Origin: Halorubrum xinjiangense
GTDB lineage: Archaea > Halobacteriota > Halobacteria > Halobacteriales > Haloferacaceae
Length of the DNA: 64,000 bases
Reading direction: 5' to 3'
Assembly (NCBI RefSeq): GCF_900102375.1
Contig: NZ_FNBO01000002.1
Location: 271,374 to 335,373 of the forward strand
Part shown: positions 16,203 through 25,095 of the stretch, piece by piece
How positions within the stretch are numbered: the first letter of the stretch is position 1
Layout: every line of letters starts with the position of its first letter
Made by a program: the position numbers and the translations under genes
The notes under the pieces: generated by a model
Told to the model about the DNA's origin: nothing
Database searches by the model: none
Seen by the model: only the letters and a program-made list of their open reading frames with translations

Positions 16203-17668
16203 GTCCCGCGCTCGCTGCGGCCGCCGTCCCGGACGCGCTCGCGGCGGTCGTCGACGCCGGCGTCTTCGCGGGCGGCCTCACGGTCGCCGCCGTCGACGTC
16301 GGCTTCGCCCGCCCGCGCCAGGCGGCGGTCACGCTCGTCACGTTCGCGGTCGTCGCCGCCCTCGTGGCCGGGGGCGCGGCGCTGGCCTACCGCTGGTACT
16401 TCCGCACGGAGATCCCCGAGGGGGTGACGGGCCTGATCGGCGTCTCGGTCGTCGCCTTATACCTCAACACGACCTCGCTGGGATCGGTCGCGATCGGCGA
16501 CAACCCGGCCCTCCTGGCGCCCGAGAGCGTCTTCTTCAACCTCGTCTCGCTCGGCGTCGCGGCGGTGCTGGCCCCCGTCGGCCGGTACGCGGGCGACCGG
16601 CTCGCGGTCGACGTGTTCGCGCTCTCCGGGGCCAAACAGCTCGAGGGCGAACTGAGCGGGATCGTGCGCGCCGTCGGGCGGTTCACGGCGGTGACGCTCC
16701 CGCCGGCCGACGACATCGGCGACATGGACACGTACGACCCCGTCTCGCCGGAGAAGAAGGCGGAACTCGCGGAGACGACGCTGCTGTTCCCGCGGAAGCT
16801 CTCGGCGGCGGAACTCCGCGAGCGGCTCGTCGCCCGGCTCAAAGACGAGTACGGCGTCGGCTACGTCGACCTCGACCTCGACGAGGACGGAACGGTCGAG
16901 TACTTCGCCGTCGGCTCCCGCGCCGCGGGCCTCGGCCCGACGCTCGCGCCGGGGTCGGCGGCGGTCGCGGTCGCGGCGGACCCGCCGAACAACGCCACCG
17001 TCGGTGACACGGTCCAGCTGTGGCGCGACGACCCGGAGCCGAAACGCGTCGCGACCGGTGAGCTCCGCGGCGTCGCCGGCGACGCCGTCACCGTCGCGCT
17101 CGACGAGTCCGACGCCGAACGGCTGACGGCGGAGGGCGGCTACCGCCTCGTGACGCTGCCCGCGGAGCCGCAGGCGGACCGCGAGTTCGCCTCCCTGCTT
17201 CGCACCGCCGACGAGACGATGGCCTCCGTCGCGGTCGGCGCCGAGAGCGACCTCGACGGGAGCACCGTCGGCGAGGTCGGGGCCGTCGTCGCCGCGGTCC
17301 GCCCGGCCGAGGGATCCGTCCAGCCGATCCCGCCGCGCGCGTACGCGTTCGGCGCCGGCGACCTGGTGTACCTCGTCGGCAGGCCGGGCACGATCCGTCG
17401 GTTCGAGGCGGCCGCCGCGTCGCCGGCGGATGCGGACGGAGCAGACGGAACGGCCGAACCGGCGTCCGCGGCCGACCGCGACGCCGAACTCGACGACCTC
17501 GACGACCTCGACGACGGAACCGACTTCGACGCGGAGGCCGGCCCCGACGACGCGGACGGGAGCGACGACGGCCCAGCGGACGGGAGCGACGCCGACCCAG
17601 CGGACGGGAGCGACGCGGACGGGGCAGACGACGACGGTGCCGAACACGACGGGACGCAACGCTCTTGA
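16199..17668 (+). CDS. TrkA C-terminal domain membrane protein, 489 aa
   Basis: GTG start overlapping the stop of the previous gene by four bases, so the two are translationally coupled. The architecture is the same: several N-terminal membrane helices (to about residue 120), a soluble middle and a TrkA-C-like C-terminal region (ASVAVGAESDLDGSTVGEVG, then GAGDLVYLVGRPGTIRRF). After about residue 400 a very acidic tail has repeats of the DGSDADPA type. The two proteins look like paralogs and may form a heteromer with the divergent K+ channel. Ligand unknown. Confidence 0.75.
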   Translation: MSPALAAAAVPDALAAVVDAGVFAGGLTVAAVDVGFARPRQAAVTLVTFAVVAALVAGGAALAYRWYFRTEIPEGVTGLIGVSVVALYLNTTSLGSVAIGDNPALLAPESVFFNLVSLGVAAVLAPVGRYAGDRLAVDVFALSGAKQLEGELSGIVRAVGRFTAVTLPPADDIGDMDTYDPVSPEKKAELAETTLLFPRKLSAAELRERLVARLKDEYGVGYVDLDLDEDGTVEYFAVGSRAAGLGPTLAPGSAAVAVAADPPNNATVGDTVQLWRDDPEPKRVATGELRGVAGDAVTVALDESDAERLTAEGGYRLVTLPAEPQADREFASLLRTADETMASVAVGAESDLDGSTVGEVGAVVAAVRPAEGSVQPIPPRAYAFGAGDLVYLVGRPGTIRRFEAAAASPADADGADGTAEPASAADRDAELDDLDDLDDGTDFDAEAGPDDADGSDDGPADGSDADPADGSDADGADDDGAEHDGTQRS

Positions 17669-17690
17669 GTCGCCCCCGCCGGGATCCGCT

Positions 17691-17975
17691 ATGGAGTGGA
17701 AGCTGTTCGCCGACCTCGCGGAGATCGCGGGCGACCGGGTCGTGGCCGTCGACGCGGAGCCGGGCGACACGGTGGGCGACGCGCTCGACGCGCTGCTGGA
17801 CGCGCACCCGGACCTGCGCGACCGCGTCATGGACGACGGGGCCGTCGCGGACCACATCAACGTCCTCCGGAACGGGCGGAGCGTCCGCCACGACGAGGGG
17901 CTCGACGCGACGCTGGAGGCGGGCGACGAGCTTGCGCTGTTCCCGCCCGTGAGCGGCGGCTCGGCCGGTGGGTAG
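17691..17975 (+). CDS. samp1: Ubiquitin-like small modifier protein, SAMP1/MoaD type, 94 aa
   Basis: Beta-grasp protein starting MEWKLFADLAEIAGD and ending in the diglycine GGSAGG, with the final GG exposed for adenylation. The segment INVLRNGRSV and the terminal ELALFPPVSGG are typical of MoaD and haloarchaeal SAMP1. Such proteins are conjugated to target lysines by the E1-like UbaA and also carry sulfur for molybdopterin synthesis. The start is fixed by an ATG 22 bases after the TrkA-C stop; the longer frame is an artefact. Deoxyhypusine synthase follows. Confidence 0.88.
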   Translation: MEWKLFADLAEIAGDRVVAVDAEPGDTVGDALDALLDAHPDLRDRVMDDGAVADHINVLRNGRSVRHDEGLDATLEAGDELALFPPVSGGSAGG

Positions 17976-18014
17976 ATCGGTCGTTTCAAACGCGCGCCGA
18001 CCCCATCGAGAGCC

Positions 18015-19085
18015 ATGACCGACAGCGACGAGGGGACGCGAGACGACGCCGGGGACGCCGACGGTGACGGACACGACCACGGCGGCCACGAGCCGCACCG
18101 CGAGGAGTTCGGCGAGGACCCGGTCGGCCACACGCGCGCGACCGCCGGAATGACGGTGAGCGAGCTCGTCGACGGCTACGGGGACGCGGGGATCGGCGCC
18201 GCCGCCGTCAACGAGGCGGGCGACGTGCTCGCGGAGATGTTCGAGAACGACGACTGTACGGTGTTCCTCTCGCTCGCGGGCGCGATGGTCCCCGCCGGCA
18301 TGCGCCGGATCGTCGCGGACCTCATTCGCGACGGCTACGTCGACGCGCTGGTGACGACCGGGGCGAACCTGACCCACGACGCTATCGAGGCGATCGGCGG
18401 GAAACACCACCACGGGCGCACCCACGACCCCGAGAAGAGCCTCCGCGAGCACGACGAGGGGCTCCGCGACGAGGGGGTCGACCGCATCTACAACGTCTAC
18501 CTCCCGCAGGAGCACTTCGCCGAGTTCGAGGGGCACCTCCGCGAGGAGGTGTTCCCGGAATTAGAGGGGGAAGACGCCGTCTCCATCGCCGACCTCACGC
18601 GTGAGCTCGGCCGCGCGAACGCCGAGGTCAACGAGCGCGACGACGTCCCGGAGGGGCCGGGCGTCGCGGCCGCGGCCTACGAGTGCGACGTGCCGATCTA
18701 CTGTCCCGCGGTCCAGGACTCCGTGCTGGGGCTTCAGGCGTGGATGTACGCCCAGACCGCCGACTTCACGCTCGATGCCTTAGCGGATATGACCGAGCTG
18801 ACCGACCTCGCCTTCGAGGCCGACGACGCGGGATGCCTGCTCGTCGGCGGCGGCGTCCCGAAGAACTTCACGCTCCAGACGATGCTCGTCACGCCGCGGG
18901 CGTACGACTACGCCGTTCAGATCACGATGGACCCCGAGGCGACCGGCGGGCTCTCCGGGGCGACCCTCGAAGAGGCGCGCTCGTGGGGCAAACTGGAGAA
19001 GGACGCGCGCAACGCCTCCGTCTACGGCGACGCGACCGTGATGCTCCCGATGCTTATCGCCGCAGCCCGCGAGCGCGTGGAGTAG
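18015..19085 (+). CDS. dys: Deoxyhypusine synthase, 356 aa
   Basis: Transfers the aminobutyl group of spermidine (or agmatine in some archaea) to a lysine of aIF5A, the first step of hypusine formation. Diagnostic segments are FLSLAGAMVPAGMRRIV, TGANLTHDAIEAIGGKHHHG and GGGVPKNFTLQ, whose Lys near residue 282 is the expected covalent enzyme-intermediate residue. The N-terminal ~35 residues are a His/Asp-rich extension. Length is normal for the family. Element B begins 47 bases after its stop codon on the same strand. Confidence 0.95.
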   Translation: MTDSDEGTRDDAGDADGDGHDHGGHEPHREEFGEDPVGHTRATAGMTVSELVDGYGDAGIGAAAVNEAGDVLAEMFENDDCTVFLSLAGAMVPAGMRRIVADLIRDGYVDALVTTGANLTHDAIEAIGGKHHHGRTHDPEKSLREHDEGLRDEGVDRIYNVYLPQEHFAEFEGHLREEVFPELEGEDAVSIADLTRELGRANAEVNERDDVPEGPGVAAAAYECDVPIYCPAVQDSVLGLQAWMYAQTADFTLDALADMTELTDLAFEADDAGCLLVGGGVPKNFTLQTMLVTPRAYDYAVQITMDPEATGGLSGATLEEARSWGKLEKDARNASVYGDATVMLPMLIAAARERVE

Positions 19086-19116
19086 GAGCGCGAGTGCGGC
19101 CCTGACCGCACAACTG

Positions 19117-19123
19117 TTTATAA
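19117..19123 (+). promoter_or_regulatory. TATA box of dispersed element B
   Basis: TTTATAA sits 15 bases before the conserved GCGGTGG of the element. It is the best match among the seven copies and is consistent with independent transcription of the element. Confidence 0.55.
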
Positions 19124-19131
19124 AACAATCT

Positions 19132-19384
19132 GCGGTGGCGCGTGCCTGCGAGCGGCCGCCCCCGGCGGCCGCGAGACAGCACGCGCGAGGGAGTCGCTGG
19201 CGGCGCTAGCCGCCAGCGACGAGGTTGGGGAGGCGTGAGGTGCGGTTGCGGTGCTGTGCGGGGCGGGACTCAAAGGGGCAGCCGCGAGGGCTCGGCGCGC
19301 GACGCAAGGACCGCAGGCGCGAACGGAGTGAGCGCCGAGGACCGCAGCGAGCGCACCGAGCCCTCGCGGCTGGGGCTTTGGCTG
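19132..19384 (+). ncRNA. Dispersed structured element, copy B (candidate ncRNA)
   Basis: Same order of blocks as the other copies. P1 (GCGCGTGC/GCACGCGC) encloses a perfect CGGCCGCC/GGCGGCCG hairpin. P2 is the perfect stem GTCGCTGGCGG with CCGCCAGCGAC. Then come the block GACGAGGTTGGGGAGGCGTG and P3, in which CAGCCGCGAGGGCTCGG pairs over 17 bp with its exact complement, flanked by GGG/GGG and CAAAG/CTTTG. A TATA box lies at 19117. It follows the deoxyhypusine synthase gene on the same strand and ends in a single 57-base tail with TTTATAAGT at 19412-19420, then a second CTGGGGCTTTGG. Confidence 0.72.
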
Positions 19385-19442
19385 TGTCAGTCACCGAGCC
19401 GTCAGCAGCCATTTATAAGTAAGCGGCTGGGGCTTTGGCGGT
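19385..19442 (+). repeat. Single tail unit of element B
   Basis: The CTGGGGCTTTGG of helix P3 recurs exactly 57 bases downstream, preceded by TTTATAAGTAAGCGG. The 57-base period is the same as in copies D and G. No further unit follows. Confidence 0.65.
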
Positions 19443-19511
19443 ATCCGTCACTGTCGGTCAGTTTCCTCATCTAACTGAGCAATCGAGAACGTCCACCGCC
19501 CCAAGACCGAA

Positions 19512-20546
19512 CTATTCCCGCCCGTCCAGATCCATCGCCTCGGCCAGCAGCGCGTGCGAGTCGAGCGCGTCGTCGTGGTCCGGCACGGTGTGCTGGATCA
19601 TCACCTCGTCGACGCCGACGCGGTCGGCCAGCTGCGCTAACAGCCCCGAAATCGTCTCCGGGCTCCCGGAGATCGACCGCGGCCACTCGTCGTCGTCGAG
19701 CGTCGCGGGCGTGGGCTCGGGCGCGCCGCCGAGCTCCTCGACCGCCTCCTCGACGGTCGGCGTCTCGTCGCCCAGCTCGCCGCGTTGCATCCGCCGGAAC
19801 GTCGCCTCCGCGGGCGCGCGCCGCCGGGCCGCGGCCTCGTCCGTCTCCGCCGCGACCGCGTTGACCGCGACCATCCCGCGCGGCTCGTCGAGGCTCCCGG
19901 GCCCGTTCTCGGGGTCGAACGCCTCGCGGTACGCTGCGAACGCGCGCTCGGCGAACCCGGGGCGGATGAAGCCGGCGAAGCAGTAGCGGAGCCCTAGCTC
20001 CCCCGCGATCTCGCCGCTCGACGGGCTCGACCCCAACACCCACGGGACGGCCGGCCCCTCGGCCGATCCCGGCACCGAGAGGTCGGTATATGGGTGTTCG
20101 GCGGGGTAGGCGTCACGGAGGTGGTTCACGACCGCGGTGACCCGCTCGCGGTGGTCCTCGTTCGGGTTCTCGACGCGGCGGTCGGTGCCGAGCGCGCGGT
20201 CGGACGCGGGCGAGCCGTTGGCGCGGCCCATCCCGAGGTCGACGCGGCCGGGGGCCAGGCCGTCGAGGACGCCGAACGACTCGGCCACCTTGAACGGGCT
20301 GTAGTGGTTCAAAAGGACCGCGCCCGACCCGATCCGGATCGACTCCGTCGCGCCCGCGAGCCGCCCGAGCAGCACCTCGGGCGTGGTGCCCGCGAGGCGG
20401 TCGCTCATCCCGTGGTGTTCGGCGACCCAGAACCGCTCGTAGCCCAGTTGCTCGGCGTGGCGCGCGGCGTCGACCGTGTTCGCGAACGCGTCCGCCGCGG
20501 TGCCGCCACGGGGGACCGGCGAGAGGTCGACGACAGAGAGTTCCAT
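19512..20546 (-). CDS. LLM class flavin-dependent oxidoreductase, 344 aa
   Basis: Bacterial-luciferase-like TIM barrel monooxygenase. The N-terminus LSVVDLSPVPRGGTAADAF, the segment FWVAEHHGMSDRLAGTTPEVLLGRLA, GSGAVLLNHYSPFKVAESFGVLD and RVDLGMGRANGSP are characteristic of the 'alkanal monooxygenase alpha chain-like' subgroup. It uses FMN or F420. Full length. The gene converges with element B and is divergent from element C, so it is flanked on both sides by the dispersed family. Substrate unknown. Confidence 0.9.
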   Translation of the reverse strand: MELSVVDLSPVPRGGTAADAFANTVDAARHAEQLGYERFWVAEHHGMSDRLAGTTPEVLLGRLAGATESIRIGSGAVLLNHYSPFKVAESFGVLDGLAPGRVDLGMGRANGSPASDRALGTDRRVENPNEDHRERVTAVVNHLRDAYPAEHPYTDLSVPGSAEGPAVPWVLGSSPSSGEIAGELGLRYCFAGFIRPGFAERAFAAYREAFDPENGPGSLDEPRGMVAVNAVAAETDEAAARRRAPAEATFRRMQRGELGDETPTVEEAVEELGGAPEPTPATLDDDEWPRSISGSPETISGLLAQLADRVGVDEVMIQHTVPDHDDALDSHALLAEAMDLDGRE

Positions 20547-20621
20547 ACCCCCGGTCGACGACTGACCCGGTTAACGGTTGGCTCGCCGGCGGGGTGTTCG
20601 GGGAATCGAAACTGATCAGAC

Positions 20622-20801
20622 GCGGTGGCGCGTGCCTGCGAGCGGCCGCCCCCGGCGGCCGCGAGTCAGCACGCGCGAGGGAGTCGCGAGCGCTTTTAAG
20701 CGCGAGCGACGAGGCTGGGGAGGCGTGAGGTGCGGTCGCTGTGCGGGGCGGGTGGGACTCAAAGGGGCAGCCGCGAGTCCTCCCGGCTGGGGCTTTGGCG
20801 G
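20622..20801 (+). ncRNA. Dispersed structured element, copy C (minimal form)
   Basis: The shortest copy, about 180 bases, and useful for defining the core. P1 and its inner hairpin match copy B. P2 is GTCGC-GA-GCGC / GCGC-GA-GCGAC closed by TTTTAA, with opposed GA steps as in copy G. The block GACGAGGCTGGGGAGGCGTG is intact. P3 is CAAAG-GGG-CAGCCG paired with CGGCTG-GGG-CTTTG, with only about ten bases in the loop. No TATA box is evident upstream. It is the only copy not following a same-strand gene: it lies between the 5' end of the LLM gene and the 3' end of the L37e gene. Confidence 0.65.
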
Positions 20802-20890
20802 TCTTCGCCGCTCTTCAGTCAGCAGGCGTTTATAAGGGAACAGTTGGGTCTTGAAGTCCTTTCTCGTGTTTCGGTTCTCTATTTATAAGC
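20802..20890 (+). repeat. Degenerate tail of element C
   Basis: TTTATAAGGGAACAGTTGGG lies at the place expected for a 57-base tail unit, and a second TTTATAAG follows 53 bases later. The CTGGGGCTTTGG core has decayed to TTGGGTCTTGAAG in the first and is lost in the second. Confidence 0.5.
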
Positions 20891-20937
20891 GCACAGCTAC
20901 GCAAATAAAAGCGAAAAGAAACCGAAGAGACCGCGGC

Positions 20938-21114
20938 TCAGTTGTCGCCGGTCTTCGACTGCCACGCGTAGTCGCGCCGGGAGGCGGACTCGCCGAAGCC
21001 GCAGGAGGCGCAGCGCTCCTTTTTGACGTGGTAGGACTTCTCGCCGCAGCGTCGACACTTCACGTGAACCGTCTTGTTCTTTTTCCCCTGCGAGGGCGTA
21101 CCTGCTCCGGTCAT
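20938..21114 (-). CDS. rpl37e: 50S ribosomal protein L37e, 58 aa
   Basis: Small basic zinc-ribbon ribosomal protein read directly from the minus strand: it starts [20 protein letters not shown], and its zinc ligands are two Cys pairs, CRRC and CASC. The C-terminus is [13 protein letters not shown]. The start codon overlaps the stop of the upstream LSm gene (ATGA). The LSm-L37e pair is a widely conserved archaeal arrangement. Confidence 0.95.
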   Translation of the reverse strand: MTGAGTPSQGKKNKTVHVKCRRCGEKSYHVKKERCASCGFGESASRRDYAWQSKTGDN

Positions 21115-21353
21115 GCTTTGATGGTGACGACGTTATCGCCGCGTATAATCGTTGTGTCTTCGATCGCGACCGCGAACTCGCCGTCGAGATTGTCGTCGAC
21201 GCGGTCGTCCACGTCGGCCTCGGGCTCGATGACGACGTTCATGTGCTGGTCGTAGCCGCCGAGGACGCCGTAGTACGTCGTGCCGTCCTTCAGGTGTACC
21301 GTCACCGGCTCCTCGAGCGACGCTTCGAGCACGTCGAGGGGTCGTCCACTCAT
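21111..21353 (-). CDS. LSm (Sm-like) RNA-binding protein, 80 aa
   Basis: Archaeal Sm-like protein with both Sm motifs. Sm1 is [31 protein letters not shown] (residues ~14-44) and Sm2 is [15 protein letters not shown] near the C-terminus. These proteins form a heptameric ring that binds U-rich RNA. It is the first gene of a two-gene operon with rpl37e, overlapping it by four bases. Confidence 0.95.
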   Translation of the reverse strand: MSGRPLDVLEASLEEPVTVHLKDGTTYYGVLGGYDQHMNVVIEPEADVDDRVDDNLDGEFAVAIEDTTIIRGDNVVTIKA

Positions 21354-21446
21354 TGTCCGTATCGCCGCCCCTCGCGGTAATAAAAATACCGGGACGCAGC
21401 CCCCGAGCCCGGCCAGCTTGACACGAACCGGGTGACACGACCCGGC

Positions 21447-22811
21447 TCACCCCAGCCGCTCGCGGACGAACTCCGCCGCCGCCGGGACCGCGCTCGCGTA
21501 CAGGGCGACGTACGTCAGACTCGCCTGCGTCCGCCGCGCGGAGCTGTACCCCTCCTCGACTCGGTCGGCGGCGTACCCGACCATCTCCAGCCCGGGCCGA
21601 ACGAGCCGCGTCGCCAGCGGATCGCCGCCGTCGACGACCGCGCTCACCGCCGCTCGCGCCCGGTCCGCGGCCGACCGCACTGACGATTCCGTGGGGGTCT
21701 CCCGGTGCTCCCCGTCGCGGATCTCGCCGACGGCCGTCCGGAACGCGTCGATCTCGGCCAGCGCGATCCCGGACTCCACCACGGCGGTGGCGTGTTCGCC
21801 CGCATCGAATGCCCGCCTGACGTCGTCGACCGCCGACTCGACCCGAGTCTCGCTCGTGGCCGCCAACTCCTGTGCGACCGTGCCGCTCAGGTCCTCGTCG
21901 GCGAACGGCTCCTCGCCGCCGGTGCGCTCGCGGACGGCCGACCGCGTCCGGCTCACCGAGCCTCGCAGTCCCTCGGCGGCCGCGACCAGCGACGCCCACC
22001 GCGGCGCCGCGCCGTCGCGCCCGTCGAGGGACGCGTTCCGGAGCCCCTCGGCGTCGGCCGCGGCCGCCCCCGCGCGCTCGACGCGGGCGACTGCCTCGCC
22101 GGCGCGGAACGGCTCGGCGACGGGATCCCCGGGGTACGTCACGCGGGGCTCGACGTATCCCGCGCACTCCGCGAGCAGCGACTCGACGGGTTCGTACGCC
22201 AGCAGCGCCGTCGCGGGCGACTCGGCCCGGTACTCTAAACCGGCCGCGATCTCCGCGCGGTCGTCGCGGACCGCGCGGCGCCGCGCGGCCAGATCCGAGC
22301 GGTCGTCGACGCCGGTGGCCGCGCGGTACGCGCCGCGGACCGCCGCGGCGTCCTCCCGGCGCCGGCGCCACGCGGCGAGGGCGTCGACCGGCCACTCGTC
22401 GGAGATCTCGGCGTCCGCGCGCCGACGCGCCTGCTCGCGGTCGTCGCCGATCGCCGCCGCGACCGCCGCGTTGGGGACGTCCGGCTCGGCCGGGACGTCG
22501 TCGAGCAGCTCGCGGGCCCGCGCCTCGTGGGCGTCCGCCAGAGACGCGGGGACGGTCGCCGGGAACGGCGACGCCGGCCACTCGGCCGACCCGACGGCGT
22601 CGGACGGGAGCGACGCCGTCGCCTCCGGACGCTCCTCGTCGCCGGTGAAGGGGAGCCCGGAGCAGCCGGCGAGCGCTGCCGCCCCCGCCGTCGCGACCCC
22701 GGCGAGGAACCGACGACGGGAAGGGGATTCCCGGCTCGAACGCGACTCGCGGCTCGAACGCGACTCGCGGCTCGAACGCGACTCGGGCCGCGAACTTGAT
22801 GCGCGACTCAC
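21447..22811 (-). CDS. Tat-exported lipoprotein of unknown function, 454 aa
   Basis: N-terminal Tat signal RRRFLAGVATAGAAALAGCSG with lipobox LAGC, preceded by a Ser/Arg/Glu region made of repeated RESRSS units. The mature part is Ala/Arg-rich and mostly helical, with no domain I recognise. The GTG start overlaps the stop of the upstream lipoprotein gene (GTGA). A shorter start just before the twin-arginine motif is possible, since the first ~25 residues come from the 18-bp DNA repeat. Probably anchored on the outer face of the membrane and functionally coupled to its upstream neighbour. Confidence 0.7.
   Translation of the reverse strand: MSRASSSRPESRSSRESRSSRESRSSRESPSRRRFLAGVATAGAAALAGCSGLPFTGDEERPEATASLPSDAVGSAEWPASPFPATVPASLADAHEARARELLDDVPAEPDVPNAAVAAAIGDDREQARRRADAEISDEWPVDALAAWRRRREDAAAVRGAYRAATGVDDRSDLAARRRAVRDDRAEIAAGLEYRAESPATALLAYEPVESLLAECAGYVEPRVTYPGDPVAEPFRAGEAVARVERAGAAAADAEGLRNASLDGRDGAAPRWASLVAAAEGLRGSVSRTRSAVRERTGGEEPFADEDLSGTVAQELAATSETRVESAVDDVRRAFDAGEHATAVVESGIALAEIDAFRTAVGEIRDGEHRETPTESSVRSAADRARAAVSAVVDGGDPLATRLVRPGLEMVGYAADRVEEGYSSARRTQASLTYVALYASAVPAAAEFVRERLG
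22736..22797. repeat. 18-bp tandem repeat inside the lipoprotein 5' end
   Basis: About three copies of CTCGAACGCGACTCGCGG lie in a row. They encode RESRSS repeats just before the Tat signal. The unit length is a multiple of three, so gain or loss keeps the frame. Confidence 0.8.
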
Positions 22812-23461
22812 GCGCCATCACCGCCCGTCGCGGACGCCGACGCGTTGAAGACGGCCGGCGGTTCCCCCCGCCGGCAGGAGCTTCCCATGCCGCTTCCGCT
22901 CCCCATCGAGCGGTCGGCGGCGACGGGGATTCGGATCGCGAACCCGACGGTGTGCGTCTCGTCGGCGTCGCAGTCGACGTCCGCCGGGCGGTACGCCTGA
23001 CAGAAGTCGGCGTGGGGGTGGAGGTCGCCGTCCGCGAGCTCGCCCGGCTCGACGGACACCGATCGGAGCCGGATCTCCCGACACGCACGCACGGGCATCG
23101 CGAGGAGGTACGCCGACGCCGACGCGAAGTCGGTCGCGGCGAGGAACGACCGAAGCCGCTCGCCGGCGTCCGTCTCGGCGAAGGTGAGCTCCGCGAGGTC
23201 CTCGTCCGCGACCAGCACGCGCCGCGTCTGCCGCCGCTGGCGCGCCGGTTCGTCGGCGGACAGCGACGGCAGTTCCTCACCCGACGCGACCAGCGCGCCG
23301 CCGCGCTCGTCGCGCGCCTTCTCCAATTCGTACTCGTCGATCCGGCGCTCGTGTCGGCTCGGGTAGCTGTTCGACACGGTCTCGCTGCCGGCGCAGCCGG
23401 CCAGGGCGGCGATCCCTGACGCGGCCGCGAGGAGGGCTCGGCGGCGGGGAACGTCTGACAT
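22808..23461 (-). CDS. Tat-exported lipoprotein of unknown function, 217 aa
   Basis: The signal region RRRALLAAASGIAALAGCAG has a twin arginine and lipobox LAGC at residues 19-22. The mature part has about four more Cys (ACREI, DFCQAY, DCDAD, SSCRRG), possibly in disulfides on the outer face. I recognise no family. It is the upstream gene of a two-gene operon with the larger lipoprotein at 21.4 kb. Confidence 0.7.
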   Translation of the reverse strand: MSDVPRRRALLAAASGIAALAGCAGSETVSNSYPSRHERRIDEYELEKARDERGGALVASGEELPSLSADEPARQRRQTRRVLVADEDLAELTFAETDAGERLRSFLAATDFASASAYLLAMPVRACREIRLRSVSVEPGELADGDLHPHADFCQAYRPADVDCDADETHTVGFAIRIPVAADRSMGSGSGMGSSCRRGEPPAVFNASASATGGDGA

Positions 23462-23569
23462 CGGCGGCGGTTCGACGGAGAGCGTGAAACGCTTTGCGGG
23501 ACGCCCCCGGGTCGGGCCGTCGACGTCCGGTTCGGACGCGAACCGTCGTCGCGGAGCCGAACCCGGGAG

Positions 23570-23742
23570 TTTTTAACGCGCCCGGGAGTACAGCGATGTA
23601 CCACACTCCCGCGGGACACGGTGAGTCGCGGCGACTCGGCCGTAGCGGGGCCTTCAACGACGCGCGGTAGGACGTAGCGCTGACGGCTCCTTGCGGGGTT
23701 TCAGTGACCGACGCCGACCACGGCGTCAGACACGCACACACC
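23570..23742 (+). promoter_or_regulatory. Long leader of the RNase J gene
   Basis: The only AT-rich box upstream of RNase J (GTTTTTAACG, about 23569-23578) lies some 165 bases before the ATG, so the mRNA may carry a leader of about 140 bases, unusual here. Near its 5' end it can fold as GTACA-GCGA-TGTAC, a five-pair stem with a GNRA tetraloop, inside a GGGAG/CTCCC stem. A regulatory role is inference. Confidence 0.35.
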
Positions 23743-25095
23743 ATGGAAATCGAAATTGCGACACTCGGCGGTTACGAAGAGGTCGGTCGACAGATGACGG
23801 CGGTCCGCGCGGGCGAGGACATCGTCATCTTCGACATGGGCCTGAACCTCAGTAAGGTCCTCATCCACGACAACGTGGAGACCGAGAGCATGCACAGCCT
23901 CGACCTGATCGACATGGGCGCCATCCCGGACGACCGGGTCATGAGCGAACTCGAGGGCGACGTCCAAGCGATCGTCCCCACCCACGGTCACCTCGACCAC
24001 ATCGCGGGGATCCCGAAGCTCGCCCACCGGTACGACGCGCCAATCGTCTCCGCGCCGTACACGATCGAGTTAGTCCGCCAGCAGATCGAAGACGAGGGGA
24101 AGTTCCAGGTCGACAACGACCTCGTGAAGATGAAGCCGGGCGCCACGATGGCGATCGGCGACTCCGAGCAGGTCGAGATGGAGTTCGTCAACGTCACCCA
24201 CTCCATCATCGACGCGATCAACCCGGTCCTCCACACGCCCGAGGGCGCGGTCGTCTACGGGCTCGACAAGCGCCTGGACCACGACCCCGTCATCGGTGAC
24301 CCGATCGACATGGAGCGGTTCCGCGAGATCGGCCGCCAGGACGAGGGCGTCCTCGCGTACATCGAGGACTGCACGAACGCCGGCCGGAAGGGCCGCACGC
24401 CCTCCGAGTCGTACGCGAAGAAACACGTCGAGGACACGCTGAAATCGATGGAGGACTACACCGGCGGCATCGTCGCCACCACGTTCTCCTCCCACATCGC
24501 CCGCGTGAAGACCCTCGTCGAGTACGCCCGCGAGATCGGCCGCCAGCCGGTCCTCCTCGGGCGCTCGATGGAGAAGTACTCGGGCACGGCCGAGCGGCTC
24601 GACTTCGTCGACTTCCAGGGCGACGTCGGCATGTACGGCCACCGCAAGTCCGTCGACCGCGCGTTCAAGCGCATCATGAAGGAGGGGAAGGGAAACTTCC
24701 TCCCCATCGTGACGGGCCACCAGGGCGAGCCGCGCGCAATGTTAACCCGGATGGGCCGCGGCGAGACCCCGTACGAAATCGACGACGGCGACAAGGTCGT
24801 CTTCAGCGCGAGCGTCATCCCGGAGCCGACCAACGAGGGGCAGCGCTACCAGAGCGAGCAGCTGCTCCGGATGCAGGGCGCGCGCCTCTACGACGACATC
24901 CACGTCTCCGGCCACCTCCGCGAGGAGGGCCACTACGAGATGCTCCAGGCGCTCCAGCCGCAGCACCTCATCCCCGGCCACCAGACGCTGGAGGGGCGCT
25001 CGCCGTACGTGAACCTCGCGACATCGCAGGGGTACAAGCTCGGACGTGACGTCCACGTCACGCAGAACGGGTCCACCATCCAGCTCGTCGAATGA
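23743..25095 (+). CDS. rnj: Ribonuclease J, 450 aa
   Basis: Metallo-beta-lactamase/beta-CASP ribonuclease with 5'-3' exonuclease activity. The signature [10 protein letters not shown] (about residues 79-88) holds the metal ligands. Later beta-CASP segments are [39 protein letters not shown] and FSASVIPEP. The C-terminus has [28 protein letters not shown] start at [18 protein letters not shown], the family N-terminus, not at the GTG 13 codons earlier. Its stop overlaps the start of the prenyl synthase gene, a pairing seen in many archaea. Confidence 0.95.
   Translation: MEIEIATLGGYEEVGRQMTAVRAGEDIVIFDMGLNLSKVLIHDNVETESMHSLDLIDMGAIPDDRVMSELEGDVQAIVPTHGHLDHIAGIPKLAHRYDAPIVSAPYTIELVRQQIEDEGKFQVDNDLVKMKPGATMAIGDSEQVEMEFVNVTHSIIDAINPVLHTPEGAVVYGLDKRLDHDPVIGDPIDMERFREIGRQDEGVLAYIEDCTNAGRKGRTPSESYAKKHVEDTLKSMEDYTGGIVATTFSSHIARVKTLVEYAREIGRQPVLLGRSMEKYSGTAERLDFVDFQGDVGMYGHRKSVDRAFKRIMKEGKGNFLPIVTGHQGEPRAMLTRMGRGETPYEIDDGDKVVFSASVIPEPTNEGQRYQSEQLLRMQGARLYDDIHVSGHLREEGHYEMLQALQPQHLIPGHQTLEGRSPYVNLATSQGYKLGRDVHVTQNGSTIQLVE

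Noticed and set aside
20622..20890. Dispersed elements as MITEs or insertion sequences
   Set aside because: No terminal inverted repeats and no transposase. Conserved internal helices with compensatory changes are not expected of simple MITEs. A non-standard mobile origin is still possible.
23580..23700. tRNA gene upstream of RNase J
   Set aside because: Hairpins are present, but no T-loop GGTTC-A-A consensus, no cloverleaf and no CCA-type acceptor pairing could be found. No tRNA was seen elsewhere in the window.
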